From JBAZZQ01 sp041658725 (GTDB lineage Bacteria; Planctomycetota; Phycisphaerae; JAAYCJ01), in NCBI GenBank assembly GCA_041658725.1, contig JBAZZQ010000012.1, positions 16,685-80,684 of the forward strand: 64,000 bases of DNA, in the 5' to 3' direction. Every line of letters begins with the position of its first letter. Position 1 is the stretch's first letter. Shown piece by piece: positions 42,026 to 50,918 of the stretch. Both the position numbers and the translations under genes were made by a program. The notes beneath the pieces are model-generated. The model was given only the letters and a program-made list of their open reading frames with translations, ran no database searches and was not told the DNA's origin.

Positions 42026-43742
42026 ACAATTTTGCCAATTCCTCGAGCACGGCGTCCATCAGCGGGGCGATGGTTTTTTCGGAAAAATCAAAAGTAAGTC
42101 CCGCCGCGGTGAAAAGTTCAGGTAGCGGTCGAGAGCCGCCCAGGGTCAATGCTTTTCTGTAATCGGCCAAAGCGGTCCGAGGGTTACGTTTGGCTCGGAC
42201 CCATAACTGCAAGGCGCCTAATTGTGCGATTCCGTATTCGATATAGTAAAACGGACATTCAAAAATGTGCAGCTGACGATGCCAAAGATATTTTTGTTGC
42301 TCTGTGAGACTCGTCCAGTCAATCACGCCGCCCATGAAGCGATTGTGAATCTCAAGCCACTTTTGCGTCCGCTGGTCGCGGTCATGCCGCGGATTTTCAT
42401 AAATCCAATGCTGAAACGAATCGACGCAGGCTACCCACGGTAAAAGCTGAATCACGCCTTCCAGATGCTCGAATCGCGTTCGTTGGAGTTCTTCGGGTTT
42501 ATAAAAAATCTCCAGATGTTCCTGCCCCAGGAGTTCCATTCCCATCGAGGCCACCTCGCAGAATTCCAACGGGGCGTGGCGGTACGGATACAGCGGCTCA
42601 TCGGCGGCGGCCAGAGAATGAAACGCGTGCCCGCCTTCGTGGAGCAACGTTTCCACGTCTCCGCCCAAACCCACGGCGTTCATAAAGATAAACGGTTTGC
42701 GTGCTTCGGCGAGAGTGGATTGATAACCGCCGGGGGCTTTGCCCTTTCTGCTGTCGAGGTCCAGGAGGCCAAGCTGGTCGATCATTTTAAATTGCAAGCC
42801 CAGCTCAGGATCGATCCGGTCAAATATTTTGTTCACACCGGCGATCAGTTCGTCAACTTTTTCAAAAGGTTTTAATGCCGGCCTGCCCTTCGGATCGACG
42901 CTGGTGTCCCACGGACGAAGGGTTTCCAGTTCCATTGTCCGGCGGCGTTTTTTCAGAATTTCCTGATACACTGGAACGACCAGACGGGCGACGGCGGCGT
43001 GATAAGTCTTGCAATCCGCCGGCGTATAATCAAACCGGTGGCCTGCCCGAAATTTATACTCGACATAATTCTTACAGCCGGTGTTGGCGGCGACCTGGTC
43101 CCGCAGCGACACCATTTTATCGAAAATTTCCTCAAGCCGGTCTTTCTCCCGTAATCGTCGCTCCACCGTCGCCTGCCAAGCTGATTCTCGCAGCGGGCGG
43201 TCGGGTTCATAAAGAAATTTGCTCATCTGCTGAAGCGTGCGTTCCCGGCCCTGGAAATTCACCATCATCGCTCCGCAAACGGTCTGATATTCCTGTGAAA
43301 GCAGGTCCAATTGTGTTTGAAGTGGAACATTTTCCTTGCGGAACATCTCGGCATCCACGCGGGCGTCGCGGTCATAGACTTCAAATCGCTTTTTATCCAA
43401 CTCAAACCGCTGCCGCTCAGCCAGGTATTTTCGATTGACCTTATCGGCGACGGGTTTGACCGCCGGCAGAACGGTTTCGACGAATTTCTTATAGCTGTCC
43501 GCCCGAACGGGGTCGTCGGTCTGGCACGTCATCCGAATGTTCAGGATCGAGTATTCCTGATCGAGAGCGGATTCCAGTTCCGAAAGGTCCGTCAGCCAGC
43601 CTTCAAGCTCTCCGGCTGAATTGATCCCGCGAGCCAGTAATTTTTCATAAAGCGACACCACCTGATCCTTATTCGACAGGTTGGCGTTTTCAGGCACAAA
43701 GGTACGTTTCTGATATCGATTCAGTTTGTCAAAATCGGACAT
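42024..43742 (-). CDS. pepF: M3 family oligoendopeptidase (PepF/M3-like)
   Basis: 572 residues from the ATG at 43742 (MSDFDKLNRYQKR), with GGAGA upstream; the frame open to 43817 is not used. The zinc site HEGGHAFHSL (HExxH form, about 360-369) and the second ligand region PLEFCEVASMGMELL fit M3 peptidases, which degrade short peptides in the cytoplasm. Length is typical. Subfamily (PepF versus other M3) is by resemblance only. Confidence 0.9.
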   Translation of the reverse strand: MSDFDKLNRYQKRTFVPENANLSNKDQVVSLYEKLLARGINSAGELEGWLTDLSELESALDQEYSILNIRMTCQTDDPVRADSYKKFVETVLPAVKPVADKVNRKYLAERQRFELDKKRFEVYDRDARVDAEMFRKENVPLQTQLDLLSQEYQTVCGAMMVNFQGRERTLQQMSKFLYEPDRPLRESAWQATVERRLREKDRLEEIFDKMVSLRDQVAANTGCKNYVEYKFRAGHRFDYTPADCKTYHAAVARLVVPVYQEILKKRRRTMELETLRPWDTSVDPKGRPALKPFEKVDELIAGVNKIFDRIDPELGLQFKMIDQLGLLDLDSRKGKAPGGYQSTLAEARKPFIFMNAVGLGGDVETLLHEGGHAFHSLAAADEPLYPYRHAPLEFCEVASMGMELLGQEHLEIFYKPEELQRTRFEHLEGVIQLLPWVACVDSFQHWIYENPRHDRDQRTQKWLEIHNRFMGGVIDWTSLTEQQKYLWHRQLHIFECPFYYIEYGIAQLGALQLWVRAKRNPRTALADYRKALTLGGSRPLPELFTAAGLTFDFSEKTIAPLMDAVLEELAKL

Positions 43743-43863
43743 TTTAGTCTCCAGGAAAAAAGGGATTATAGCATGACGATAAACGAATAAGTAGATTTTT
43801 AAACCGCTAATGGTCATGGTGAGTATGCCAGGATTTTCGAGTGAGGCAATCTCATTCCAAGAA

Positions 43864-43887
43864 CACTCCCTTGTGGTCGTGCCTCTT
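43864..43887 (-). repeat. 24-bp dispersed repeat, diverged copy
   Basis: Reverse complement reads AAGAGGCACGACCACAAGGG plus AGTG, differing from the others in the middle. Confidence 0.75.
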
Positions 43888-43975
43888 TAAGACTTCTTGC
43901 TTGACAGGATTTGGCGGGTGATTTATGCTAGTGTATGGTGGTAATTCCAGATACTTGTGAAAGAAGGAGCTTTCC

Positions 43976-44962
43976 ATGGCGGATTTTGAACCGAGGTATA
44001 TCAATCTTCGTGTCTTGGGGGTCGTGGTTCTGGCGGTGAGTTTGGCTTTTCTTGCCGTTTGCCTGATTGGGGTGATCGCTACACACTCTCCGGCGGGATT
44101 TTGGGGAGTGGCTTTTTTAATTTCCATATTAAGCAGTATCATTGGGTTTGCTTTTTATGGTCTGACCCGTCTGCTGCTGGCGATCGAGGCGAATACTTTT
44201 CATGTGGAAGAATTGCTGAACCGGCTGATTCGGCATCACGATCAATTGATCGAAGGTGTGGACGCTCTGAACGAAAGCATTCTTTTGAGCGAGGATGCCA
44301 AGGCCATCGCGTTTCGCGACAAGGACCATCAGGCGCTTCGTCAGGCGATAGAGGAGGAGATTTCGTCTCGTGACTGGGAGTCGGCCATTTCCCTGGCGGA
44401 CCAGATGGAAAAGCGGTTCGGGTATCATCAGGAGGCGGCGCAGTTCCGAATGGAGGTCCAGGAGAAAAAGGATCAGCAGCGGCAGAACGATTTGGGCATG
44501 GAACTGGCCGCGTTTGAGGATCATCTTAATGCCTTTGAATGGGACTTGGCGGGAGAAGATATCGAGAGAATGCAGAAAGAATTTCCGGACGCGCCGGAGA
44601 TAAAAGGTTTGCGGGAGAGGCTGGACGATGCCAGCGCCACTCGTAAGAAATGGCTTCTGCGGCAATGGGACCAAGCCATCCAGCGAAACGAAGTCGATCG
44701 GGGAATTGAAATCCTAAAAGATCTTGATAAGTACCTGACAAAAAAAGAAGTGGAAGCGTTTGAAGAATCGGCCCGGGGCGTGTTTCGGGCAAAATTGCAT
44801 AATTTGGGGGTGCAGTTCAGTTTGCTGGTGACGGAAAAGGTGTGGGATCAGGCTCTTCGCGTGGCCGAGGAGATACTAAGCGAGTTTCCCAACTCAAGAA
44901 TGGCCCAGGAGATCAATGAGACTCTTTCCACGTTGCGGACCAAGGCCCAGGGGGGTAAGTAG
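43976..44962 (+). CDS. Two-span membrane protein with helical-repeat cytoplasmic domain
   Basis: 328 residues. Two N-terminal membrane helices (LGVVVLAVSLAFLAVCLIGV and GVAFLISILSSIIGFAFYGL), then about 250 residues of charged helices of TPR-like type (SRDWESAISLADQME, FEWDLAGEDIERMQKEFPDA, VWDQALRVAEEILSEFP). Not recognised as a named family. It is 20 bp before the prepilin peptidase gene, suggesting a part in pilus or secretion biogenesis by co-transcription; unproven. Confidence 0.75.
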   Translation: MADFEPRYINLRVLGVVVLAVSLAFLAVCLIGVIATHSPAGFWGVAFLISILSSIIGFAFYGLTRLLLAIEANTFHVEELLNRLIRHHDQLIEGVDALNESILLSEDAKAIAFRDKDHQALRQAIEEEISSRDWESAISLADQMEKRFGYHQEAAQFRMEVQEKKDQQRQNDLGMELAAFEDHLNAFEWDLAGEDIERMQKEFPDAPEIKGLRERLDDASATRKKWLLRQWDQAIQRNEVDRGIEILKDLDKYLTKKEVEAFEESARGVFRAKLHNLGVQFSLLVTEKVWDQALRVAEEILSEFPNSRMAQEINETLSTLRTKAQGGK

Positions 44963-44982
44963 GTAGTGACAGAGAAGATTAA

Positions 44983-46365
44983 ATGCCGGATTATATAGCG
45001 ATTGTTTTTTTAGCGGTGTCTGGGGCGTGTATCGGTAGCTTTCTCAATGTGGTGATCTATCGGTTGCCGCGTGGAGAATCCATTGTTCATCCCGGTTCGC
45101 GGTGTACGGGATGCGGTAATGCGATTCGCTGGTATGACAATATTCCCGTGGTCGGTTATCTTTTGCTTGGCGGCAAGTGCCGGTTTTGCAGGAGCGTGAT
45201 CAGTCCGCGATATGGGCTGGTGGAATTAATCACCGCCGTGCTTTTCGTCGGACTGTACGACGCCTTTTACAAATCGGGCATCAACGTCTGGTTTATCTAT
45301 CCACAAATGGATTGGCCGCTCTTTCTTTCCCATTTGATATTGATCGCGGTGCTGATTGTCTGCTCGGCAATGGACCTTGAATATTATCTGATCGATGTGA
45401 GGATCACGTATGTGGCGATGATCGCGGGAATACTGGCGTGGGTGTTTCTGCCGGAATTACGATTTTTGGAAACGGGGGAATTGTCGGTTTTAAAACTGAG
45501 CTTTTACGGGGGGATATTCGGTGCGGCGGGGGGGGGGATTGTTCGGCATTTTCTGTTGACGCGAAACAGCGAATCCGAAATGCCGGAAGAAACAGAAAAG
45601 AGGCACGACCGTGAGGGAGTGAGTATTGAAGCATCACAATCAAACCTACCTGGAATTATTGCCTTAACCCTTTATGCCGCTGGGTCCGTTGGGTTGATCG
45701 CCTGGGCGATTATGGGGGGCAAACAACTCGAAGAATACAATTTTAGGGGATTGGTGTATGTGGCATGGGCTTTTTTGGCCATTGTGGCGGGCGCCATTCC
45801 CCGACGGCCAGCGGATCAGGAAATCGTTGAGATCATCGAGCAGGAAAAATCAACCGCGAGAAAAACCGCCGGCAGGGAGTTGGTCGAATTTTTTCCGGTG
45901 GTGATTGGATTTCTCGCCGTTTTTTTGCTTTTGCGATATGTCCCTGCGGTTGGGGCCTTAGGACAAAAAGTTTACTCCTTGCAGGTTGGCCCATTTGTTC
46001 CGGTGATAGGATTATCCATTGCCCTGACCGGATTGCTGGGGGCAGCGGCGTTTGGATGGGTCGTGCGGATTGTATTTACGCTGATTTTCGGAAAAGAGGC
46101 CATGGGGGTGGGCGATATTTACATTCTGGCGGCCATAGGAGCGGTGGCGGGGGGGTTGGTGACGATTGTCGGATTTTTTATCGGTTCGGTTATTGGCGTT
46201 TTGGGAGTCGTTGTGTTATTATTATGGAAAACATCCCGCGCCCTTAGCTATGGACCGTGGATTGCCATAGGCACGTTGGTATGTTTATTGTTCTATAATC
46301 CGATCGTAAATTATCTTAGACCGATGGCGTCGGTGATTGAACAACTTTATTGGGGACAAAAATGA
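44983..46365 (+). CDS. pilD: Prepilin peptidase (A24), enlarged
   Basis: 460 residues, well above the usual ~260-290. N-terminal domain: GSFLNVVIYRLPRGESIVHP, then two CxxC pairs (CTGCGNAIRWYDNIPVVGYL and CRFCRS) that bind zinc. The A24 aspartates are at CSAMDLEYYLIDV and GVGDIYI. It cleaves and methylates type IV prepilins and pseudopilins in the inner membrane; fits the pilB/pilC/pilT genes at 51-58 kb. The additional length lies between the two aspartates and includes the repeat-derived KRHDREGV (206-213) plus extra membrane helices. It overlaps the next gene (ATGA). Confidence 0.9.
   Translation: MPDYIAIVFLAVSGACIGSFLNVVIYRLPRGESIVHPGSRCTGCGNAIRWYDNIPVVGYLLLGGKCRFCRSVISPRYGLVELITAVLFVGLYDAFYKSGINVWFIYPQMDWPLFLSHLILIAVLIVCSAMDLEYYLIDVRITYVAMIAGILAWVFLPELRFLETGELSVLKLSFYGGIFGAAGGGIVRHFLLTRNSESEMPEETEKRHDREGVSIEASQSNLPGIIALTLYAAGSVGLIAWAIMGGKQLEEYNFRGLVYVAWAFLAIVAGAIPRRPADQEIVEIIEQEKSTARKTAGRELVEFFPVVIGFLAVFLLLRYVPAVGALGQKVYSLQVGPFVPVIGLSIALTGLLGAAAFGWVVRIVFTLIFGKEAMGVGDIYILAAIGAVAGGLVTIVGFFIGSVIGVLGVVVLLLWKTSRALSYGPWIAIGTLVCLLFYNPIVNYLRPMASVIEQLYWGQK
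45598..45621 (+). repeat. 24-bp dispersed repeat inside pilD
   Basis: Same sequence and same reading phase as in the M56 gene (K-R-H-D-R-E-G-V), here in a cytoplasmic or periplasmic loop. Confidence 0.9.
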
Positions 46366-46619
46366 CGATGCAAAAAATAAAAGCCTGGGTCCGATTGATC
46401 CTCACCATAGCGATTATTCTGGCGGCGGTTTTAATCATTTTCAAGAATTGGGAGAATCAGACTAACCTATGGTTAATCTATAGTTTTAAGGATGTCCCTG
46501 TGATCCGGTTGCTCATCGTAACATCGCTGGTGACGTTAGTTGGGTTTTGGATAGTAAAAGGCGTTTATCGTGCCTATCGAGACGTTAAGCAGACCAGTGT
46601 TATAAAAAAAGACGTTTAA
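46362..46619 (+). CDS. Small two-span membrane protein (LapA/DUF1049-like)
   Basis: 85 residues, start ATG at 46362 overlapping the pilD stop by 4 bp (ATGA). Helices LILTIAIILAAVLIIFKNWE and LLIVTSLVTLVGFWIVKGVY resemble the LapA/DUF1049 layout. Translational coupling to pilD suggests a joint role, not demonstrated. Confidence 0.75.
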   Translation: MTMQKIKAWVRLILTIAIILAAVLIIFKNWENQTNLWLIYSFKDVPVIRLLIVTSLVTLVGFWIVKGVYRAYRDVKQTSVIKKDV

Positions 46620-46720
46620 AACATTTTAACTATTTTGTTCTGTTTCAAAATCGTAAATGGTGGTATAAAAATAGAATGATACGGGCTGGGAACCGTAGTT
46701 TTTTTATTGGAGACCAAAAC

Positions 46721-47371
46721 ATGTGGAACAAGTTATTTCTGGTAGGCGTGGTGATGTTCGGGTTGTTGCTGGCTGGCGGATGCGCAGAGAACAAAAAACA
46801 GATTGATGAACTCACTCTCAACAAGCAGGACCTGGAAGGCCAACTGCAGCAGTTGAAGGGCGAACTGGACGAAAAGCAGGCTGAGCTGACCAAGTGCCAG
46901 GATCAACTGGCTTCGCTAAGGGGCGAACGGGGACAATTGCAGCAGCAATTGGAATCGGCAAGGCGTCAACCCGCCCAGGCCCAGCTCCCCGCCGGCTGGG
47001 AAATTCACAAAGGTATGGTCATGACGTCGCTTCCGGAAGCCGTTTTGTTTGCTCCTGGAAAGGCGCAACTCTTACGTTCGGCTCCGGCGAAACTGAATCG
47101 CGTGCTCCAGCAAATCAAGACGAATTTCCCCGGCAGGGACGTTTATATCATCGGACATACCGACAGCAATCCTATTCGCCGGACTAAAGCCCTATGGCAA
47201 GATAACCTGGATTTATCGCTCAATCGTGCCGCGGCGGTAACCCGTTATATGATCGACCACGGTTTGAATACCAAGCAGGTGATCGCCGGTGGAGCCGGTC
47301 AGTATCGGCCTGTAAGTAAAAGCAAAACCAGGAATCGTCGGGTCGAATTCTGGATATTAAAACCGATGTAA
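46721..47371 (+). CDS. OmpA-family peptidoglycan-binding lipoprotein
   Basis: 216 residues from the ATG at 46721 with GGAG upstream. A lipobox LLAGGC (lipidated Cys about residue 20) is followed by a coiled coil (about 25-80, rich in Q and E) and an OmpA-like domain with IIGHTDSNPIRRTK, NRAAAVTRYMIDHG and NRRVEFWIL. It likely tethers the outer membrane to peptidoglycan. A long hairpin repeat (47404) follows the stop. Confidence 0.92.
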   Translation: MWNKLFLVGVVMFGLLLAGGCAENKKQIDELTLNKQDLEGQLQQLKGELDEKQAELTKCQDQLASLRGERGQLQQQLESARRQPAQAQLPAGWEIHKGMVMTSLPEAVLFAPGKAQLLRSAPAKLNRVLQQIKTNFPGRDVYIIGHTDSNPIRRTKALWQDNLDLSLNRAAAVTRYMIDHGLNTKQVIAGGAGQYRPVSKSKTRNRRVEFWILKPM

Positions 47372-47403
47372 CTTTTCACCTGCGCGTACAGTAGAATTTG
47401 GTT

Positions 47404-47482
47404 GGGTGGCATGGCCTCGTTCTTACGTGGCCATGTTCGCAACATAAAGACATGGCCACGTAAGAACGAGGCCATGCCACCC
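47404..47482. repeat. Long hairpin repeat (GGGTGGCATGGCC type)
   Basis: Two perfect 32-bp arms around 15 bp. Related in its ends to 27567-27657, with a different inner arm (CTCGTTCTTACGTGG). The spacer to hisH holds no gene. Confidence 0.9.
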
Positions 47483-47597
47483 GGAAATCTGTCCCCTAAT
47501 TGCGAAAGCTTGTACTTAATATTTGGGTTTCTTGACTTTCATATTTTAGTCGGGATAATTCGTTTAGTTCATCGACAATTAATTTTTGGAAAAATAA

Positions 47598-48218
47598 ATG
47601 ATAGGAATTATTGATTACGGGATGGGAAATTTACGATCCGTTCAAAAAGGATTTGAGCGGACCGGCGCCGAAGCCAGGATTATCACAACCCCCGATGAAA
47701 TCCGAGCTGTAGACAAACTGGTTCTTCCTGGCGTTGGAGCATTCAAGGACGCGGCCCGGACTTTGCGGGATAAGCAACTCATTGATCCAGTTCTGGAGTT
47801 TATTGGCAAAGGCAAGCCGTTCCTGGGTATTTGCCTGGGACTGCAATTGCTCTTCGACGTGAGTTATGAGGACGGAGAATATACCGGCCTGGGCGTGATA
47901 CCGGGCAAAGTGATTCCTTTCGATTTTTCCGGTATTGAAACATCAACCAAATTAAAGATTCCGCACATGGGGTGGAACGAATTGGTCTGGGACCGTCCGG
48001 TCCCCATGCTCAACGGTCTGGAGCAGGGATGCAGCGTTTATTTCGTGCACTCCTATTATGTCGTTCCACACGACCCATCCATGATCGCCACGAAAACGAA
48101 TTACGGCGTGGACTTTACCTCGATGATCTGGAAAGACAATATCTACGCCACGCAATTTCACCCGGAAAAATCGCAAAAGGTCGGATTGAAAATGTTGGAA
48201 AATTTCGGGAAATTATAA
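47598..48218 (+). CDS. hisH: Imidazole glycerol phosphate synthase glutaminase subunit
   Basis: 206 residues. Glutamine amidotransferase: IIDYGMGNLRSVQKGF (3-18), nucleophile Cys in GICLGLQLLF (about 83), IPHMGWNEL, and the His/Glu in QFHPEKSQ. It supplies ammonia to HisF in histidine and AICAR synthesis. hisA follows by 13 bp; hisF is not in this window. Confidence 0.96.
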   Translation: MIGIIDYGMGNLRSVQKGFERTGAEARIITTPDEIRAVDKLVLPGVGAFKDAARTLRDKQLIDPVLEFIGKGKPFLGICLGLQLLFDVSYEDGEYTGLGVIPGKVIPFDFSGIETSTKLKIPHMGWNELVWDRPVPMLNGLEQGCSVYFVHSYYVVPHDPSMIATKTNYGVDFTSMIWKDNIYATQFHPEKSQKVGLKMLENFGKL

Positions 48219-48231
48219 AGGTCACACGCCC

Positions 48232-48963
48232 ATGATGGAAATATTTCCAGCGATTGATATACGGGATGGAAAAGTGGTCCGGTTGATTCAAGGCGATTAC
48301 GATCAGCAGATTGATTATTCACCGCAGCCCGAACAAGTGGCTGAAAATTTTTTGCAGGCGGGAGCAAAATGGCTTCATATCGTCGATCTTGACGGGGCCA
48401 AGACCGGTTCTGTTTATAACCTGTCGGTGCTGGAAAAAATCCTCAAGGTCGGCCAGCTCAAAATTCAGATCGGCGGAGGAATTCGTTCGCAGCGAATTAT
48501 CAAAAAATTACTCGATGCCGGGGCCGAACGGGTCATTATCGGAACCCGCGGAATTGAGGATTGGGAATGGTTTAAAGAAATGGTCCGAGATGCCGATTTT
48601 GCCGGCAAGATCGTATTGGGTCTTGACGCCCGCAAAGGCAAACTCGCCAGCCACGGATGGACCGAGCAGACCAAAATAAAAGCCGTCGATCTGGCGGCCA
48701 AGGTTTCCCACTGGCCTCTGGCCGCCATCGTCTATACCGATATCGCCTGTGACGGAATGCTCTCAGGGCCGAATTTCGAAGAGATTGAACTCATCACCAA
48801 AGCGACCGATATCCCCATCATCGCCTCGGGCGGGGTTTCTTCCATTGAAGACGTACGCCGATTATCCACGCTTCCGGTGGCCGGGGTTATCATCGGCAGA
48901 GCGATTTATGAGGGAAAGATCAACCTCGAGGAAGCGATCAAAATTGCAGGACACTCAAATTGA
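48232..48963 (+). CDS. hisA: Phosphoribosylformimino-5-aminoimidazole carboxamide ribotide isomerase
   Basis: 243 residues, TIM barrel. EIFPAIDIRDGKVVRLIQGD carries the catalytic Asp (about 9) and the second DTDIACDGMLSGPN-like segment YTDIACDGMLSGPNFEEI holds the other. IIASGGVSSIEDVRRL and GVIIGRAIYEGKI bind phosphate. The fourth enzyme step of histidine synthesis. Start at the first ATG; the second ATG at 48235 is equally possible. Confidence 0.96.
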   Translation: MMEIFPAIDIRDGKVVRLIQGDYDQQIDYSPQPEQVAENFLQAGAKWLHIVDLDGAKTGSVYNLSVLEKILKVGQLKIQIGGGIRSQRIIKKLLDAGAERVIIGTRGIEDWEWFKEMVRDADFAGKIVLGLDARKGKLASHGWTEQTKIKAVDLAAKVSHWPLAAIVYTDIACDGMLSGPNFEEIELITKATDIPIIASGGVSSIEDVRRLSTLPVAGVIIGRAIYEGKINLEEAIKIAGHSN

Positions 48964-49000
48964 CTGTTTGGTATTCTATTGATTTCAACGGATTAAGAAA

Positions 49001-49618
49001 ATGAACAACCAGAGGGTTCAATGTATTGTATGCGATTTTGCTTTTACTTTGTGTAACGATCTTTATTTCAAAGAACTTGGTAAAGAATGGGTAGACCTGA
49101 TCACAAAGATACTTTTTTGCAAACCTAGTCCATTAATTGCAACAAAATGGGGAAGTGGAGAATGCTCATCAAAGGAGATTGCACAATTTCTTTCAACCCA
49201 GCTTCCTTTTTCCTCGAATGAAATCCTTGATGCGTTATATCGAGGTTGTGCAACTTTAACGCTTAACCCGGTGGTGTGGGATTTTGTTCTTCAGGAGAAA
49301 AACAAAGGAAAGAAATTGGCACTGGTTACGGTCAATATGGATGTGTTTACGGAGATTGTTGTCTCGTCTCATAAACTCGACACGATCTTTGATGTCATCG
49401 TTAATTCAGCCGATTATGGCTACAAAGGTCAAAAAGAGATGCTCTGGAATAAAGCATTTGAGTTGCTCGGGCCGGATTATTGCTATGCAAACAGTTTTTT
49501 AATTGAAGACGGGCAGGATTGCCCCAAGCGTTTTAGGGAATTGGGGGGACAAGCATATCAATATACGGACGATTGCATGTTTAAGGAATGGTGGAAAACG
49601 TCAGGGGAGTTCTTATGA
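49001..49618 (+). CDS. HAD-family protein with altered motif I
   Basis: 205 residues. HAD signs: motif I region CIVCDFAFTL where the usual DxDGT second Asp is replaced by Ala; motif II VTVNMD; motif III Lys in GYKGQKEM; motif IV IEDGQDCPK. The cap is helical (about 18-85). Without the second Asp phosphatase chemistry is doubtful; it may bind ligands or use another mechanism. Composition is somewhat AT-richer than hisA. Confidence 0.75.
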   Translation: MNNQRVQCIVCDFAFTLCNDLYFKELGKEWVDLITKILFCKPSPLIATKWGSGECSSKEIAQFLSTQLPFSSNEILDALYRGCATLTLNPVVWDFVLQEKNKGKKLALVTVNMDVFTEIVVSSHKLDTIFDVIVNSADYGYKGQKEMLWNKAFELLGPDYCYANSFLIEDGQDCPKRFRELGGQAYQYTDDCMFKEWWKTSGEFL

Positions 49619-49728
49619 AGCAAAGACCTTACCGAATTTATTTCAACCCTCTTTTTTTACCATGAAAGGGCATCCCGTCAGCCGGATAGAAAATGTCTGT
49701 TCTGAGCCACTCAATATCATAAGGATTT

Positions 49729-49758
49729 CATTCTAACATTCTTGAGAATGTTAGAATG
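49729..49758. promoter_or_regulatory. 30-bp palindrome, probable operator (copy 1)
   Basis: CATTCTAACATTCT / AGAATGTTAGAATG, 14-bp perfect arms with a 2-bp centre, 6 bp before a TTGACA box (49765-49770) of the wHTH gene. Confidence 0.7.
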
Positions 49759-49830
49759 AAAATCTTGACAAATCATCGTATCATCGGGTAAAAAAACGTT
49801 CATATTATATTTCAATGAGGTTTTGGATTG

Positions 49831-50100
49831 ATGGAAAATTTTCGACGACTTGAAGGGATGACTAAAGGGTACGCCAATCACCGGAGGATACAGATCATGC
49901 TCCTTTTGGAAAAGAATCCCGAATTTTCCGTAGACGAGATCGCGGAAAGCTTGAGAGTCAATTTTAAGACGATATCTGCGCACATAAAGCGTTTGGCTAT
50001 TTCCGGTCTGGTGATGAAACGTTCCGACGGAAAAAGTATTCGTCACAAATTGACTGATCGTGGAGCCATTGTTCTGACCTTCTTGAAGAATCTCCAATAA
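49831..50100 (+). CDS. ArsR-like winged-helix regulator
   Basis: 89 residues from the ATG at 49831 (GAGG upstream; a TTG at 49828 is an alternative). Winged helix: RRIQIMLLLEKNPEFSVDEI, the HTH AESLRVNFKTISAHIKRLAI and the wing SGLVMKRSDGKSIRHKLT. No metal-binding cysteines, so the signal is unknown. Near-identical 30-bp palindromes lie before its promoter (49729) and after its stop (50156), suggesting autoregulation with a second binding site. Confidence 0.85.
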   Translation: MENFRRLEGMTKGYANHRRIQIMLLLEKNPEFSVDEIAESLRVNFKTISAHIKRLAISGLVMKRSDGKSIRHKLTDRGAIVLTFLKNLQ

Positions 50101-50155
50101 AAACATCGATCACAATAAAAAGTGTTTGCTATCAGAGGTAAATCTGGTGGATAAT

Positions 50156-50185
50156 CATTCTATCATTCTCAAGAATGTTAGAATG
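50156..50185. promoter_or_regulatory. 30-bp palindrome, probable operator (copy 2)
   Basis: CATTCTATCATTCT / AGAATGTTAGAATG: one mismatch in the arms, otherwise the same as 49729-49758. Confidence 0.65.
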
Positions 50186-50863
50186 ACTTAATGTTCCTTT
50201 TTTTGGCGAAACGGCATGTGGAAAGGAATGGCTGATCATCAAACTGTGATAAACAGTGTCCGATCAATTCTGATTTCTTCATGAACGGGGAACTTGCTTT
50301 GTAACGGTCAGCATACCCTCTTATAGCGAACAGATTCAGAAAAGATGAAGAAGCGACTTGGAATTCATGGTCGTAAAGAGATTTGTTTTTTTTAAGCCGT
50401 CTGTGTCGGTTGAGCGGGAACGTTGTTTTTTAAAGAGGAAAGAAACTTGATAATTTCGGGTGCGCCAAGATTTTCGGGCGAGATGGCATAATGTCATAGG
50501 TTTTTCAGAACAAGAATGCTACAGGAGTAAAGGACTACGATGAATACGGAAATTCGCATTACCAAGTCGGAACTGGAAAAATTGCTGAAAAGCGATATTG
50601 ATCCATTGCTGGAAAAGACGGCGTCGGCGGGTCATGTATCGACGGCACGCCGGAAGCGAGTCTTGCGTGGTGGTGGAGCGATCCATCCTGCAACGCGTAG
50701 ACAGCGAGCGGACAGGCCGGGGCGGCAACGCCCTGGACTACCTGACCACCCCTTCCGGCGCGATCGCATTAATTAATCATCGCCCGTATAATATTTCGAA
50801 TATAAAAAACTATCATTAAAGAAGTTATGTGTTTTGCAAAACAAAGTGGTGATATAAATCGGC
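50186..50863. other. Gap with a possible degraded gene
   Basis: 50540-50776 opens well (AGGAG, then MNTEIRITKSELEKLLKSDI) but from about 50625 turns GC-rich and arginine-rich, and no frame is consistent. It probably joins two unrelated fragments. A 16-bp match (50765-50780) to the end of the 14412-14535 element lies at its 3' end. Confidence 0.35.
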
Positions 50864-50892
50864 TTGCAAAATGGGGTATCGCAGGCTACAGT
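50864..50892 (+). promoter_or_regulatory. Sigma-70 type promoter of pilC1
   Basis: TTGCAA, 17-bp spacer, TACAGT, 26 bp before the pilC1 ATG. Confidence 0.5.
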
Positions 50893-50918
50893 GATAATGA
50901 TTTTAGATAGGACAGACT

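Noticed and set aside
50598..50819. Second ORF overlapping 50540-50776
   Set aside because: Frames switch, composition is arginine-rich and no family is recognisable; treated as degraded sequence.
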